Positions 63,902 to 64,000 of a stretch of 64,000 bases of DNA are shown here, one piece after another. The position numbers and the translations under genes were made by a program. The stretch comes from Methylosinus trichosporium OB3b (GTDB lineage: Bacteria; Pseudomonadota; Alphaproteobacteria; Rhizobiales; Beijerinckiaceae). The notes under the pieces were generated by a model, which did no database searches, had not been told where the DNA came from, and saw only the letters and a program-made list of their open reading frames with translations. Positions within the stretch are counted from its first letter, which is position 1; every line of letters begins with the position of its first letter. The stretch covers positions 4,426,001-4,490,000 of the forward strand of contig NZ_CP023737.1 in the NCBI RefSeq assembly GCF_002752655.1, written 5' to 3'.

Positions 63902-64000
63902 GGGGAGGGGGCGGTGAATCTCGACAGCGCGACATCAATGACAGATTGGAATTGAACAGCAATGGAGAAATTGCCAAGCTCCCGTCGATCATCGACGAGC
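63898..64000 (+). CDS. Possible start of a further gene (partial)
   Basis: GTG at 63898 overlaps the response-regulator stop (GTGA) and opens a frame to the window edge reading, after a Gly-rich start, INDRLELNSNGEIAKLPSII. The latter half looks like real protein. TTG codons at 63946 or 63952 are alternative starts. Too little is visible to name it. Confidence 0.35.
   Translation, partial: MRGGGGESRQRDINDRLELNSNGEIAKLPSIIDE

Noticed and set aside
63732..63992. 86-codon minus-strand frame at the right end
   Set aside because: Antisense to the response regulator and low-complexity Pro/Ala/Arg.

Overview
The window is a GC-rich bacterial chromosome segment from an alphaproteobacterium, most likely a member of Hyphomicrobiales. 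The evidence is a PhaR-type polyhydroxyalkanoate regulator, the alphaproteobacterial form of FliJ, a TamA/TamB pair, an HWE-type histidine kinase, a SUV3-like helicase with a basic tail, an alphaproteobacterial LexA box, and several dispersed palindromic intergenic repeats. A Methylosinus/Methylocystis-like methanotroph would fit the style of the proteins and repeats, but no genus-defining gene is present. I saw no rRNA or tRNA genes, no CRISPR array and no prophage. The only mobile element recognised is one complete ISAs1-type insertion sequence.

Layout. Positions 1-2500 hold the tail of a membrane protein, an SRPBCC protein and a secreted Pro/Ala-rich protein. Positions 2641-5644 are a three-gene Tad (Flp pilus) cluster with overlapping stop/start codons. 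Positions 5713-7319 are purE-purK, followed by a small double-CxxC protein. Positions 7875-14310 are tamA-tamB, with a repeat cluster between them. Positions 14558-16545 hold glyQ, a small gene behind a very strong LexA (SOS) box, and a ChaC-like protein. Positions 16826-19886 hold two small envelope proteins and a KpsE-type polysaccharide export gene coupled to an unknown gene. Positions 20212-26700 hold a lipoprotein, phaR, an EAL-domain protein, a gloB-cupin operon divergent from a methyltransferase, and a serine esterase.

Positions 26799-28114 are the IS element with a 10-bp target duplication, inserted at the very end of an EamA transporter gene. A cystathionine gamma-synthase family enzyme, a small protein and a DUF2325 protein follow. 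Positions 32670-35417 are rpsO-pnp. Positions 35997-37836 are an exbB-exbD-tonB operon behind an unusual AT-rich region with a spaced direct repeat. Positions 37911-44343 hold an unknown gene, a zinc alcohol dehydrogenase, a LolA-family protein with a long low-complexity linker, a 753-residue unknown membrane/coiled-coil protein, a PAP2 phosphatase and a small protein. Positions 44838-49745 hold manC/cpsB and the SUV3-like helicase.

Positions 50450-54730 hold three polytopic membrane proteins, two of which look like paralogous GT-C-like enzymes. They are followed by tex, fliJ, a possible 45-residue secreted peptide, a small protein divergent from a LysR regulator over a perfect 25-bp palindrome, yciB-ftsY, and an HWE histidine kinase with a single-domain response regulator at the right end.

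Functionally the segment mixes housekeeping (purine synthesis, RNA decay and ribosome, protein targeting, glyoxalase), cell-envelope biogenesis (TamAB, LolA, KpsE, ManC, Exb/TonB, Tad) and signalling. The best candidates for undescribed biology are the SOS-box-controlled small gene at 15576, the KpsE partner at 18852, the GT-C-like membrane cluster at 50450, the 753-residue protein at 40665, and the regulatory palindromes at 58375 and 35870. All product calls rest on reading the translated sequence; no database search was run.
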